A DNA stretch of 64,000 nucleotides from Haladaptatus halobius (GTDB lineage: Archaea > Halobacteriota > Halobacteria > Halobacteriales > Haladaptataceae). The stretch is taken from positions 434,001 through 498,000 of the forward strand of contig NZ_CP085339.1 of assembly GCF_020618475.1 (NCBI RefSeq). The letters are read 5' to 3'. Positions 1 to 9,274 of this stretch are shown here, one piece after another. Under the pieces are notes generated by a model that was not told the origin of the DNA, ran no database searches, and was given only the letters and a program-made list of their open reading frames with translations. Within the stretch, counting starts at the first letter, position 1. Each line of letters starts with the position of its first letter. A program made the position numbers and the translations under genes.

Positions 1-131
1 CGGTCGATATTCTTATCGCGGGAATCGCTCGACGGAATGGAGTACTGCTCGTCACGGCTGACGGCCCCTATTCAAACATCCAAGACCTTCTTGTTTTCAA
101 CGTTCGCGAAGACTCGCTAAATGACCTATGA
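1..131 (+). CDS. VapC-like PIN-domain toxin, C-terminal end only
   Basis: The frame is open from base 3 to a TGA at 129-131, and the start lies outside the window. The roughly 42 residues show the usual end of a VapC/PIN ribonuclease: Asp-Ile-Leu-Ile-Ala, then a Gly followed by Leu-Val-Thr-Ala-Asp. The Asp in Thr-Ala-Asp corresponds to a metal-binding acidic position of the family. PIN toxins cleave RNA and are paired with an antitoxin encoded just upstream, which cannot be seen here. Whether the rest of the gene is intact is unknown. Confidence 0.5.
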   Translation, partial: VDILIAGIARRNGVLLVTADGPYSNIQDLLVFNVREDSLNDL

Positions 132-185
132 CCTACTTGCTCAGCCCTGCGGTTTGAGACCTTCGGGAAGGCGAATGAGGTAGGA

Positions 186-245
186 GGATAGTGAACTGAC
201 GACTATGATGACAGACAAGAGACTCGTCACCAAATGTCTTTCAGC
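186..245 (+). pseudogene. Start of a dispersed winged-helix gene (remnant)
   Basis: The bases around 189-228 closely resemble the region before and at the start of the intact winged-helix gene at 33742, including the same leader and a Met-Met-Thr-Asp-type start. The similarity stops after about 40 bases, so only the 5' end survives next to the TnpB element. Confidence 0.35.
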
Positions 246-285
246 GGTGCCGGTATTAATAAAGTATGTGTGGTCAGTAAGTTAA

Positions 286-1648
286 CCTACGACTAAAGTC
301 GTGGGCTTTCACCATGGACTCCCGCTCTAACCAAATCTGGTGCGGCTGTGACACCGCTCGCGTTCACCATCCCGGTGTTCAAGTACACGCCTACGGATGC
401 GCCTCCTTCGCCAGCAGTTTGCTTGCTAAGGAGTTTGTAACCGATGTTCTTAGCCGCGTTGTAGTCCGCGTGGTTCGCATAGCCGCATTTCAGACACTCA
501 AACGTATCCTGCGACCGGCGGTTTGCCTCGTGCGTGAACCAACACGACGAACACCGACGCGAGGTATTCGCCGGGTTGACCTGTTGAACCGAGATACCGC
601 GTTCTTCGGCCTTGTACTCGACGTACTCGTAGAGTCTTCGGAACGCCCATGCGTGGAGGCGCTTTGCACCCGGCATGCGGTCACGGATATCTATCAAGTC
701 CTCGAAGGCGATACGCGAACAACCGCGTTCGTCCGCTTCTTCAACCAATTCGTTCGCCACGCGGTGCAACAGTTGTTCAAAGCGGCCTGTCTCTTTTTGA
801 CCGACCGCCTGAACATTCTTGTGAGCGTAGCGCGACCCACACTGTTGGAGCGACGCACGGCGCTTCTCACATTCACGGTTCCAGTGGTCAAGTTCGGACA
901 CCGACCAAAACACGCCCGTCGAAGTGACGGCGATGTTTTCAATTCCGAGATCTACGCCAAGAACCGTTCCGTTCTCGCGTGGATCGGGAGCGTCCACGTC
1001 AGCCTTTGTTCTAACGTGAAGGTAGAACTCATCTGTGGATTCGCGGTAGTGAAGCGTCGCGCCGGTCGTCTCGTACTTGTCGGAAAAGAGGTATTCGGAG
1101 TGGGGCGTCTCACGGCTTTCGTCGGGCAACACGTACTCGGCGGTGATACGCCCATCAACAGTCGAAAGCGAAGCATAGTCATCGTGAAACGTTATACTCC
1201 GTTTGTCGTGTTTGAGAAACGGCGACGAAAAATACGGGAGACGCGCGTACTTCCCGCGTTTTCACTTCGGTACGACGGACTGCAACGCGTCTGCCGCGCG
1301 ACTTTGCGCCGCTTGGACGGGGTTCGCGTGAAGGTTCGTTTCGTTGCGAACGTCGTCGTAAGTGCGGTCGTTGAGTTTGCCTTTGCTCGTTTCAACGTAG
1401 CCGTCGTCGTTTCGAGCGTTCAGGACAACGTAGTTTGCGGCCCAGTGGAACTGTCGAATCGACTCGTGAAGAAGGTCAGCGTTGCTTTCGGTCACAGCAA
1501 GTTTGACTTGAACAGTTCGACGAACTTCGATAAATCATCTATAGCACTAATGCTTATAAAGCTTAATATATGGTCGGGAGTCGCCCCGGCTGTCAACGGC
1601 GGTAGTATAGTCAATCGAACGCGCTTCCTCCCCCGACTAAAGTCGTGG
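286..1648 (-). mobile_element. IS200/IS605-type TnpB element (IS1341 group), no TnpA
   Basis: Hairpins bound the unit. At 286-305 a 9-base stem (CCTACGACT with AGTCGTGGG, one wobble) overlaps the tnpB stop, and at about 1630-1648 a related stem ends the other side. Subterminal hairpins and a lone tnpB are typical of IS1341-type elements, which need a TnpA from elsewhere to move. The 3' end of tnpB and the adjoining hairpin are where the guide (omega/reRNA) is normally encoded. The outer end lies only 20 bases before the mprF-like start codon, so the element probably separated that gene from its original promoter. Confidence 0.65.
293..1531 (-). pseudogene. tnpB: tnpB RNA-guided nuclease, interrupted by one in-frame TGA
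   Basis: TnpB is an RNA-guided RuvC-like nuclease. The frame runs from about 1531 to 293 with one TGA at 1262-1264, where relatives appear to have Trp (Val-Val-Pro-Lys-stop-Lys-Arg-Gly-Lys). Downstream of the stop everything is intact: the RuvC acidic residues in Gly-Val-Asp-Leu-Gly, Ala-Phe-Glu-Asp and His-Ala-Asp-Tyr-Asn, and the zinc ribbon Cys-Ser-Ser-Cys and Cys-Leu-Lys-Cys. The usual N-terminal Met-Glu-Val-Arg-Arg appears as Ile-Glu-Val-Arg-Arg, so the original ATG also seems lost; GTG at 1495 could start a shorter form. Most likely a recently inactivated nuclease gene. Readthrough or a restart at 1132 (279 residues with all RuvC residues) cannot be excluded. Confidence 0.8.
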
Positions 1649-1668
1649 ATTTCTGCGCTGTGATTCGT

Positions 1669-4221
1669 ATGAAGCGACCAACCTTGAAGCAGTTGACGCC
1701 GCTTTTCGGAAGCGTCGTTTTCGCGCTCGCGCTCTTTGCTATCCACCGAGAACTGCATGAATTCAATATTCATGAAATCATCGGAGAACTCAATACGTAC
1801 TCCCTATGGGCTATCGCTCTCGCTGTCGGGTTGACTGCACTGGGGTACGTACTAATGACAGGATACGATTGGCTCGGCTTTCGATACGTCAACCAATCGG
1901 ATCCGTACCGACGTACAGCCCTGCCCTCGTTCGTTGGACACGCAATCGGCAATAACGTCGGCGTTTCGGTGCTCACCGGCTGGTCCGTCAGATACCGATT
2001 TTACTCAGGTATGGGCGTTACAGCGGATGACGTGACGCGAATCGTTGGCTTCTGCACATTATCGATTTGGCTCGGCCTCGTCATTGATTCCGGTCTCGCC
2101 TTTGTGGCCGAACCTGCACTTCTCAGTTTGGCACTCGGAATCCCCATAGTATCCGTCAGGATCATCGGCGTCATTCTTATTGTCGGTGTCGTCGCGTACG
2201 TCCTCTGGGGTGTCCTACGACGGAATCCGATCGAGATTCGAGGCTGGTCGATTGATACACCTAAGCTACGACTCTCATTTGCGCAGATCTCTTTGGGAAT
2301 ATTCGATTGGGCAGTTGCTGGGATGGTACTCTATGTCCTCTTGCCGACAGGCAACCATATAGGATATCTAGGATTCCTTGGCGTCTTTTTCGTCGCACAG
2401 TTGGCAGGGATTACTAGCCAGGTTCCTGGCGGGCTGGGTGTCTTCGAGGGTGTGTTCCTGTTACTCCTCTCCGGAATGCTTCCGACGACTGGGATCGCAG
2501 CAGCACTCATCGTTTACCGTATCGTCTACTATCTGCTTCCTCTGTTCGCGGCTGCGATCGTCCTCGTCGTCCGCACAACGCTTGTACACCGTGAGGAAGA
2601 GGGAACTGCCGCACAAACGATACACCGCTGGGCTGCACCACTCGTTCCAACCGTCCTCGCCGTACTCACGCTGCTGGCAGGGGCAACTCTCCTAATTACT
2701 GGGGCTATTCCCGCCGACTCCTCACGGCTCGTTTGGCTCAGTCGTGTCCTCCCGCTTTCGGTCATTGAGTTGTCGCACTTTCTCGCTAGTCTCGTCGGGG
2801 TTGGACTGTTGGTGCTCGCTCGCGGCCTCCAGTTACGGCTTGACGCAGCGTATCTCCTCACTGTCGCCATGCTCTTCCTCGGCATCGTTTTGTCAATATT
2901 AAAGGGGTTCGACGTCGAAGAGGCGCTCATTCTCACGACGGTGCTCGCGATCGTCGTCCCATCCCGCCGATTCTTTTACCGCCGGGCATCACTGACGCGC
3001 GAGTGGTTTACGACCGGCTGGATCGTGACGATCCTCATTGTTTTCGGAACCTCTGTTTGGCTGGGGCTGTTCGCCTTTCAGCATCTCGAGTATTCAGAAC
3101 AGCTCTGGTGGCAGTTCTCGCTCGGTGGCAATGCTCCACGGTTCCTGCGAGCATCTGTCGGGACGGCTGTAGTTCTCCTCGCTGTCGCCCTGGTGCGGCT
3201 TCTGAGTCCATCGATGCCCGACCCATTGCCACCAACCGAAACGGAATTGGAACGTGCACGTTCGATCGCCGAGAAGTCTGACCGAGTCGGTGCATATCTG
3301 GCACTTCTTGGTGATAAATCGCTATTGTTCAACGACGACGGGACGGCTTTCATCATGTACGCCATAGAAGGGCGGAGTTGGATTGCACTGGGACCACCAG
3401 TTGGTCCAGAAGAGGAATGTTTAGAGTTGGCCTGGCGCTTCCATGAACTTGCTTCGCGTAATGGGGGACGGTCCGTATTCTATCAGGTCGGTGATGATGA
3501 TTTGCCAGTCATGGTAGATCTCGGATTGTCGTTTTTCAGACTCGGTGAAGAGGGTCGCGTGCCACTGCCGTTTTCGCTTGAGGGAAAACGACGAAAGGAA
3601 TTCAGGCGCACGATCAGAAAGGTCGAAGGGGAAGATTGTACGTTCGAAATTATCCCACGTGAGAGCGTTCCTAACATCCTTCCTCGACTACGAACCGTTT
3701 CTGATGAGTGGTTGGAAATAAAAGGGGGTAGGGAGATTGGGTTTTCGCTCGGTTACTTTGATGATAGATACTTGAAGAATTTCCCAATTGCGGTCATACG
3801 ATACAACGGTGATATTGTTGCGTTTGCGAACGTCCTTGAAGGAGGCGGAAAACACGAATTGTCGGTTGACCTCATGCGGTACAGTTCTGATGCACCTAGA
3901 CGTACTATGGATTATCTCTTCGTGCAACTCATGCTATGGGGATCTGAGAACGGATACGACTGGTTTAGCCTTGGAATGGCCCCCTTGTCTGGGTTCACGA
4001 ACCGGCAGACGACAACTGCTTGGGATCGGATCGGTGCGCAAGTGTATCAACATGGAGAACACTTCTACAACTATCAGGGGCTACGCGCATATAAGGCGAA
4101 GTTCGATCCAGAATGGGAGCCCAGGTACTTGGCCTGTCCTGGCGGTCTCACGTTTCCACTTGTGCTCGTACACGTGATTACGCTAATCTCTGGCGGCGTA
4201 CGACGGATCATCACCAGGTGA
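1669..4221 (+). CDS. mprF: MprF-like phosphatidylglycerol aminoacyltransferase/flippase
   Basis: 850 residues when started at the ATG at 1669; the longer frame from 1645 begins inside the TnpB element end and is rejected. The N-terminal third is a multi-spanning membrane domain of the UPF0104/LPG-synthase TM type (about residues 1-310), followed by further hydrophobic spans. From about residue 510 a soluble DUF2156-type (GNAT-fold) domain follows, with the typical stretch ending near Gly-Met-Ala-Pro-Leu-Ser-Gly. In bacteria MprF transfers Lys or Ala from aminoacyl-tRNA to phosphatidylglycerol and flips the product. Here the substrate is presumably an archaeal ether phospholipid, which is inference. 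The full two-domain length is kept. Its promoter may now lie in the adjoining element. Confidence 0.8.
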   Translation: MKRPTLKQLTPLFGSVVFALALFAIHRELHEFNIHEIIGELNTYSLWAIALAVGLTALGYVLMTGYDWLGFRYVNQSDPYRRTALPSFVGHAIGNNVGVSVLTGWSVRYRFYSGMGVTADDVTRIVGFCTLSIWLGLVIDSGLAFVAEPALLSLALGIPIVSVRIIGVILIVGVVAYVLWGVLRRNPIEIRGWSIDTPKLRLSFAQISLGIFDWAVAGMVLYVLLPTGNHIGYLGFLGVFFVAQLAGITSQVPGGLGVFEGVFLLLLSGMLPTTGIAAALIVYRIVYYLLPLFAAAIVLVVRTTLVHREEEGTAAQTIHRWAAPLVPTVLAVLTLLAGATLLITGAIPADSSRLVWLSRVLPLSVIELSHFLASLVGVGLLVLARGLQLRLDAAYLLTVAMLFLGIVLSILKGFDVEEALILTTVLAIVVPSRRFFYRRASLTREWFTTGWIVTILIVFGTSVWLGLFAFQHLEYSEQLWWQFSLGGNAPRFLRASVGTAVVLLAVALVRLLSPSMPDPLPPTETELERARSIAEKSDRVGAYLALLGDKSLLFNDDGTAFIMYAIEGRSWIALGPPVGPEEECLELAWRFHELASRNGGRSVFYQVGDDDLPVMVDLGLSFFRLGEEGRVPLPFSLEGKRRKEFRRTIRKVEGEDCTFEIIPRESVPNILPRLRTVSDEWLEIKGGREIGFSLGYFDDRYLKNFPIAVIRYNGDIVAFANVLEGGGKHELSVDLMRYSSDAPRRTMDYLFVQLMLWGSENGYDWFSLGMAPLSGFTNRQTTTAWDRIGAQVYQHGEHFYNYQGLRAYKAKFDPEWEPRYLACPGGLTFPLVLVHVITLISGGVRRIITR

Positions 4222-4229
4222 ACGAAGAA

Positions 4230-4568
4230 GTGTTCGGCGGTAGGTACGAATTCTCATGTGAGGTCGCTGTCGAACTCGCAGAGGTTCTCGGTCGATACGA
4301 CAATGCAGATAACCAGCTCTGGTTGGTGATGAGCGATCCCCACGACTCCGGCGAGCGGAAGAGTATGGGAGCGCTCGTGACCGACGGCGGACACTCCGAC
4401 GACATGGAGGGCGCGCCTCCGCTGGGTCATCCTCGCACCCGAACTCCACGGTCAAGGCCTGGCCACGAGTTGATGGATCGAGCAATGGCATTCTGCGAAG
4501 AGGCTGGTTTCGAGCGTATGTACTTGTGGAACCTGGGTGGCTACGTCGGTTGGCATATGAAGTTTTGA
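4230..4568 (+). pseudogene. GNAT-family N-acetyltransferase, frameshifted
   Basis: One frame carries an N-terminal part (Asp-Asn-Gln-Leu-Trp-Leu-Val) and, after a break, a C-terminal part (Leu-Met-Asp-Arg-Ala-Met-Ala-Phe-Cys-Glu-Glu-Ala-Gly-Phe-Glu). The middle, with Leu-Arg-Trp-Val-Ile-Leu-Ala-Pro-Glu and Gly-Gln-Gly-Leu-Ala (the acetyl-CoA-binding motif A), lies in the next frame at about 4410-4470. At least two indels are needed to restore one frame. The substrate is unknown. It begins right after the mprF-like gene. Confidence 0.6.
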
Positions 4569-4645
4569 ACGGGCTTGCTGACGATGGTGAGATTCGTAAG
4601 AAGAAGCCAGAAGCGTGTCGAGTGATCTGTATCCTGTCTGAGTGA
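4544..4645 (+). pseudogene. C-terminal remnant of a short repeated gene (second HTH-like family)
   Basis: An open stretch reads Leu-Arg-Arg-Leu-Ala-Tyr-Glu-Val-Leu-Asn-Gly-Leu-Ala-Asp-Asp-Gly-Glu-Ile-Arg-Lys and stops at 4643-4645. Related ends occur near 7959-8005 (Lys-Lys-Ala-Glu-Ala-Arg-Arg-Val-Ile-Trp) and 51217-51325. The pattern resembles the recognition helix and wing of a small DNA-binding protein, but I do not recognise the family. Confidence 0.35.
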
Positions 4646-5027
4646 TCCATGAGACATGAGATCAGACTGCTTTGCAGACAGACCGTCTGTTCACAATAGA
4701 CTGGAGCTATTCTGGAAATCCATTGCGGTATCAGTGAATGCCCAAGTGGTACGAAGTGGCCAACTGTCCATTGGATGCGATATGTCGTGAATAGTGAGTA
4801 CGATGTTGGATGGGTACTGATTACGGTCAGGGTAGCAGACACAGTAGCAGGCCAGCAGAAGGGCTATGGAGTGCAGAAGAACGGAATTTTAGCAAAACCG
4901 ATAAGGTGTATTAATCAGTTAATTACATTATTTTTCGTGTACAATCGATCGTGATGGTGGAAATAAACCCCTCAAAATGAGGTACTATTGGCTTCCAGAA
5001 TATGATCATTTTTATTATACATGATGA
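4646..5027. other. Intergenic stretch, nothing recognised
   Basis: AT-rich sequence before the 3' end of the MATE gene. I see no convincing coding frame, tRNA or strong hairpin here. Confidence 0.5.
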
Positions 5028-6575
5028 TTAGCGGTCGTCGACGCCGCCGTTCGCAATGGTAGATCCATCACCTTCGCTGGTAGCATCACCGACCGCTTGC
5101 GCTTCGGCGGCCGATCCAGGGGCCGATTCGGAAACCACGCGATCGGTCCACGTACCCCGCAGGAAGTACAAGCCGGCAGCAAGAACCATTAGCACATTTG
5201 CCGCGGCCTCCCCATACCAAACGCCAGTAGCACCGAGGCTGAGCGACTCAACGAAGAGGTAGGACAGCGACGCCCGAAGCACAATGAACCCGAAGATAGC
5301 AAAGACCATTGCAATCCGAGTACTACCACTCCCCCGGAATCCACCTTGAATGACGTAGAAAGCGCCCAAAAAGGCATAGGTCGCACCAACGACTTGGAGA
5401 TACTCGGCACCAAGCCTAATCACGGACGCGGCACCCTCGCCTGTGATGAAGATATCAACGAGTGGCGCCGCAAACATATACACGACCGCGCTGAAGGCGA
5501 CCAAACAGGCAACAATCAGACCGACAGCTGCGAACACGCCACGCTTTGCCCGATCCGGCTGTTGTGCGCCTAGATTCTGTCCGACGACGGTCTCGACACC
5601 GCGAGCCACCCCGATCGCGGGCAGGACAACCATCGACGTAACCCGCGTCCCAATCCCGTATGCTGCGACTGCTTCCGCACCGGCGAGCGCGACTAGTGCG
5701 GTCAGGATAGTCACACTGAGAGCGATGGTACTCTGTTCGATACTCGCCGGCGCACCAATGTGAATGATTCTCCGAACGGTCTCCAATCGGAGCTTGAAAT
5801 CGGCCGGTTCGAGGTGGATACCCACATGCCCAGAGAGGAGTAACCAAACTCCAATAACAGCGCCGAATCCGCGCGTAGCGATCGTCGCGAGAGCGGCTCC
5901 CTGCACACCGAAGCCGGCGAAGCCCGTCGCCGAATACAGCGACGCTTCCAGCGACTTGAGGCCGAGCGCGGCGAAGAGCACGTTGTCCTGAAAGCCGAGG
6001 ATGAAAAATGGGTCAATGACAACGTTGAGTAGAACCCCAAGTAGCATCAGGTAGAATGGCGTCTGTGAATCTCCCCACCCTTGTAGCAGTGACTGGAAAA
6101 TGAAAAAGCCGAAAACGAAGGGGATGCCCAAGAACATTGTTCGCGTGTATTCCAGCGCGAGCGTGTACTCTTCAGTACCTGGTAACGCACCGATCAGTTG
6201 GAGCATGCTCGGAGTGAAGAGATAGCCACCGACTGAAAGTATCGCTGATAACAAGACAATAAAGGAAATCGTCTGTCCAGCAACGCGACCGATCCGATCT
6301 TCGTTCCCTGCACCCTTATTCTGGGCGACCAGTACCGTGCCGGCGACGGTGAAGCCGGCAGCAAGGCTGATAAGCAAGAAGATGATCGCCCACGAGAACG
6401 AGATAGCAGACACTGCCTCCTGGCCAAGCCGGCCGACCCAAAACGTATCAGCGAGGTTGTAGCCGACTTGCAATAGATTCGTGAGCACGATTGGCACCGA
6501 CAGGAGGACGAGCGGCTTGAACAGTGCGCCGTCGATTACGTTGACCGACCGATCCCGTCCTGGCCCTCGGCTCAC
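5028..6575 (-). CDS. MATE-family multidrug/cation antiporter
   Basis: 515 residues with about twelve hydrophobic spans in two similar halves, as in the MATE (multi antimicrobial extrusion) family. The start Ser-Val-Pro-Ile-Val-Leu-Thr-Asn-Leu-Leu-Gln-Val-Gly-Tyr-Asn, with Asp-Thr-Phe-Trp-Val-Gly after it, is a typical first-helix signature. MATE proteins export cationic drugs or other organic compounds in exchange for Na+ or H+ at the cell membrane. The C-terminal tail of about 40 residues is hydrophilic and acidic. The start codon overlaps the TetR stop by four bases (ATGA), so both are in one operon and the pump is probably under that TetR. Confidence 0.9.
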   Translation of the reverse strand: MSRGPGRDRSVNVIDGALFKPLVLLSVPIVLTNLLQVGYNLADTFWVGRLGQEAVSAISFSWAIIFLLISLAAGFTVAGTVLVAQNKGAGNEDRIGRVAGQTISFIVLLSAILSVGGYLFTPSMLQLIGALPGTEEYTLALEYTRTMFLGIPFVFGFFIFQSLLQGWGDSQTPFYLMLLGVLLNVVIDPFFILGFQDNVLFAALGLKSLEASLYSATGFAGFGVQGAALATIATRGFGAVIGVWLLLSGHVGIHLEPADFKLRLETVRRIIHIGAPASIEQSTIALSVTILTALVALAGAEAVAAYGIGTRVTSMVVLPAIGVARGVETVVGQNLGAQQPDRAKRGVFAAVGLIVACLVAFSAVVYMFAAPLVDIFITGEGAASVIRLGAEYLQVVGATYAFLGAFYVIQGGFRGSGSTRIAMVFAIFGFIVLRASLSYLFVESLSLGATGVWYGEAAANVLMVLAAGLYFLRGTWTDRVVSESAPGSAAEAQAVGDATSEGDGSTIANGGVDDR

Positions 6576-7189
6576 TGTGAGACCTCCGTGAGTAGTTGCG
6601 ATTCGATGTACTGCTGGAGTTCCCTGCGAACAGCTGGAATCGCCACGTCGCCATCGGCTGTCGTCCGTCGGGTCATGGCGCCAGTAATGGTCGTCACCAG
6701 CAGCGCGGCCGTTCGGTCAGGGTCAATATCCCGGAAAACACCCTCTTTGATCCCCATCCGAACGATCTCAGCGATTCGATCATGGAAGAAGCTATCGCTC
6801 CGCGTGAAGTGCTCGCGGTATGCGTCGTCATGGGCGGCTTGCGCTCGTAACTCGACCATCGCTGCCATAAACTTGCGGCGCTCTGCTTCGAGTTCGTCCG
6901 GGAAGACGTGATCAAGTAGCGCCTGCAAATGGGCGTGCGCGTCGTCGTAGTCCGTCCGCGGAATGTTTGCCTTGTAGTGCTCGAGCATGAACTCGAGGAA
7001 GTCCAACAGGAGTTCGTCCTTGCTATCGTAGTGGTGGTAAAGCAATGATTTGCTCTTCTCGAAGTGATCGCCGATACGCTGAATTGTCAGGTCTGCGTAC
7101 CCGTGCTCACAGAGTGCGTGATAGGTGGCCTTCATGATAATCTCTCGAGTATCTGCTGGTTCTTCAAGAAATGAGTGCGTCTCTGTCAT
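6572..7189 (-). CDS. TetR/AcrR-family repressor of the MATE operon
   Basis: 205 residues. An N-terminal helix-turn-helix (about residues 14-60; Gln-Arg-Ile-Gly-Asp-His-Phe then Ser-Leu-Leu-Tyr-His-His-Tyr-Asp-Ser-Lys-Asp-Glu-Leu) is followed by an all-helical ligand domain, the layout of TetR repressors. It is first in an operon with the MATE exporter. Two bases before its ATG lies a 20-base imperfect palindrome, the likely operator, which suggests autorepression relieved by a pump substrate. The ligand is unknown. Confidence 0.9.
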   Translation of the reverse strand: MTETHSFLEEPADTREIIMKATYHALCEHGYADLTIQRIGDHFEKSKSLLYHHYDSKDELLLDFLEFMLEHYKANIPRTDYDDAHAHLQALLDHVFPDELEAERRKFMAAMVELRAQAAHDDAYREHFTRSDSFFHDRIAEIVRMGIKEGVFRDIDPDRTAALLVTTITGAMTRRTTADGDVAIPAVRRELQQYIESQLLTEVSQ

Positions 7190-7191
7190 TA

Positions 7192-7211
7192 TTGAATGAA
7201 TATTCAGTCAA
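7192..7211. promoter_or_regulatory. Likely TetR operator
   Basis: TTGAATGAATATTCAGTCAA is a palindrome with one mismatched pair and a perfect 10-base core (TGAATATTCA). It lies 2-22 bases upstream of the TetR start. Haloarchaeal transcripts are often leaderless, so a protein bound here would sit over the transcription start. Confidence 0.6.
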
Positions 7212-7439
7212 GAGCTATAGCGGTGTCGATGAACCGACCGTGGCTGTTGACCAAGTCATCAATACAATTGAACCCTTCGCCCACAGGTCAGGCGAGCACC
7301 CAATGAGGAATACGATTTCGGCGAACTTTCTCCAGCTGACAACTGGCACGGCTTGTAGCCTGTTGACCCACTTCTCGTTATGGGCGCAGAGGTTGGTCAG
7401 CACTCGCTGTATTTCCAAGTGCAATTCTCGGCTTGATTA

Positions 7440-7630
7440 GAAGAGAAGCCCGACAGTGGTCGCATACTCGGTTAGGGTCATCCTGTCGGTATCCTGGGAA
7501 GCTGTCTCGAGGATGGCTCTATAGACGTTGGTGTATCTAAGATATTGCCCTGATCGTCGGTCGCTGCATCCGCTCGCTCCGCGAGTGTTCGCTGGTCAAT
7601 GACATCTGAGAACGACAATCGACGTAGCAT
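7440..7630 (-). pseudogene. 5' remnant of a SprT-like gene
   Basis: From an ATG at 7628-7630 the frame reads Met-Leu-Arg-Arg-Leu-Ser-Phe-Ser-Asp-Val-Ile-Asp-Gln-Arg-Thr-Leu-Ala-Glu-Arg, similar to the N-termini of the SprT-like remnants at 10972, 46230 and 58690. It ends in stops after about 50 codons without reaching the protease domain. The preceding 230 bases back to the TetR operator hold no gene that I recognise. Confidence 0.4.
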
Positions 7631-7646
7631 AGATAAAACAGGCTGA

Positions 7647-7862
7647 ATGGAAGTTTATTCGGCAGTTTCTTATGCCCCAGAAGAAACAACTGACGACGAT
7701 ATTCTTAGAGTGATTCGTGAGTCGGAGTTTCCTGCCGTGACGGCTCGGTGGGTGGCGGATACGCTCAAGATCGAGCGGCCATCCGCGCATCGGCAGCTTG
7801 AGGAATTGCATGAGGATGAAGAGGTTGAGCGTGGGAAGTTGAGTCCGCGGGTTGTCATCTGA
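7647..7862 (+). CDS. Short winged-helix DNA-binding protein (dispersed family)
   Basis: 71 residues. The core Arg-Glu-Ser-Glu-Phe-Pro-Ala-Val-Thr-Ala-Arg-Trp-Val-Ala-Asp, then Arg-Pro-Ser-Ala-His-Arg-Gln-Leu-Glu-Glu-Leu, is a helix-turn-helix with a following wing (Glu-Val-Glu-Arg-Gly-Lys-Leu-Ser-Pro-Arg-Val-Val). The intact relative at 33742 ends Ile-Trp-Trp-Ile-Pro, but here TGA follows Ile, so the last four residues are lost through a TGG to TGA change. It may still fold. It is presumably a transcription factor with unknown target. Confidence 0.6.
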   Translation: MEVYSAVSYAPEETTDDDILRVIRESEFPAVTARWVADTLKIERPSAHRQLEELHEDEEVERGKLSPRVVI

Positions 7863-7958
7863 TGGGTTCTAGGGAAATAGAGACAATAGATACCTCAGTT
7901 AGTGATCATTGATTACTCATCTTCCTATTTTCATCTTTGTTCAAATTGAGTAAACTAC

Positions 7959-8005
7959 GCAAAGAAGGCAGAAGCACGTCGAGTGATTTGGAGTCGGACA
8001 GAATA
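7959..8005 (+). pseudogene. C-terminal scrap of the second HTH-like family
   Basis: The frame reads Ala-Lys-Lys-Ala-Glu-Ala-Arg-Arg-Val-Ile-Trp-Ser-Arg-Thr-Glu and stops, matching the end of the remnant at 4544-4645. Nothing upstream continues it. Confidence 0.3.
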
Positions 8006-8043
8006 GCAATTGATCTGGCTCTATTGAAACACTCAATGCTCGA

Positions 8044-8251
8044 TCACGATCCGCTTGCCCTGTTCCGATGCTCGAATAGAAACAGCACCAGCACAGTCAC
8101 GGCGAAGACAGCCGGCATGAACTGGAGTTGTGGGAATGGGTCTGGTGGGGCGAGCATCACGCTCGCTACCGTTGCCATAAGACCGTCGACCGCGAGGATC
8201 CCTGCGATCCGATCTCGACGTGTCTGTGGGGCGTCTCGTTCGTGCGAGCAT
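8044..8251 (-). pseudogene. C-terminal piece of a membrane protein
   Basis: About 68 codons contain two hydrophobic stretches (Leu-Met-Ala-Thr-Val-Ala-Ser-Val-Met-Leu and Pro-Ala-Val-Phe-Ala-Val-Thr-Val-Leu-Val-Leu-Phe-Leu-Phe) and end in a basic tail. No start codon or N-terminal part is visible. It lies downstream of the broken substrate-binding protein gene, so it could come from the same transport locus, but the family is not recognisable. Confidence 0.4.
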
Positions 8252-8278
8252 CGATAGAAGTGCAGATGTAGAATGTGA

Positions 8279-9235
8279 TCAGGTTTCGGTCGTTGTGAGG
8301 GCTGTGAGTTGCTCCCGGTCGAATAGCTCGTCGGTGAACGTATCCGGGTACAATTGTTCTGCTGCCGCCTCCATACCGAAGAGCGTCGAAATCAGCCCCT
8401 GAATGTGGGGTGCCGCAGGATAGACGTCCCCATTCTGTACGGCAGTCAAATTTGCTTCCATGCCAGCACGCATCGGGGTGAGGTAGTCTCTCCGGAACGC
8501 CTCATCCCCTTCCGGAGCAAGTCCCGCCGGTCCAAGACGGTTTTGAGAGACGATTATGTCAGGGTCTGTCTTGAGGAGAACCTCATAGTCAATGCTTGTT
8601 GTCTTGGTACCGAGGTCACTGAGGGCGTCCTGGGCGACATCACGGTAGGGCTTCGACCCCCACCGCCGTTCTCGATAGCGACCGGATAGAACGTCCCAGC
8701 CTTGGGGTCAGCACCGCCGCCGAGCATCGCCACAGTCGGCGTCTCGCTTGGAAGTTGTGACCGAATATGGGTTCGGAGATTGTTATGGAATGTGCGCGCA
8801 GCGTCGTACCGCCGAGGCGTTTGAAACACTTCGCTCACTACCTTGAAGTAGTCCATTAACGGCCACGGTTCATAGTCCATGTACGTCCCAGGTGTATGGT
8901 AACCGTGATGACCCAGGAACGGACCGACGTTTTCAGCGACCTCACTCGTGTCATTGATTCGACCGATTCCTTGAGTAGAATTGCAGCGTATTAGGATCGA
9001 TAAGGTGCACGTCCGCATTGGCTTCGTAGAATATTTCCTTATCGACGCTGGCTTGTTGTCCTTGGACCTCTAAGAGTCGTGCCTTGGACTCTGTGTCGAG
9101 GTTGATGCCGAGTTCCTCGTAGTATGCGGTCGGATAAGAGGGGTAGAACATACTGACGAAACCATCTCGCTGTCCGAGTAATAGACCCATTTCCAATTCG
9201 GCGGGTGTCGCTGCACCCCATGTCTCTGGTACCAA
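8279..9235 (-). pseudogene. ABC transporter substrate-binding protein (siderophore/B12 type), frameshifted
   Basis: Three overlapping open pieces in different frames (8951-9235, 8554-9018 and 8279-8473) together resemble a periplasmic-binding protein of the FepB/BtuF type. The first has Pro-Glu-Thr-Trp-Gly and Pro-Thr-Ala-Tyr-Tyr-Glu-Glu-Leu-Gly; the second has a conserved middle with Val-Gly-Pro-Phe-Leu-Gly; the third ends Phe-Gly-Met-Glu-Ala-Ala-Ala-Glu-Gln-Leu-Tyr-Pro. At least two indels separate them. The lipoprotein signal and N-terminal lobe are missing, the break lying near the tRNA at 9275. No permease or ATPase genes remain nearby. Confidence 0.6.
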
Positions 9236-9274
9236 ATCGAAAGTCTTTGTTGAGAGCGTTTAGATACTAAAGAT

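Noticed and set aside
314..1663. Open frame of 449 codons opposite tnpB
   Set aside because: It mirrors the tnpB coding strand, is rich in Val, Arg and Phe with no domain, and tnpB itself shows all family motifs.
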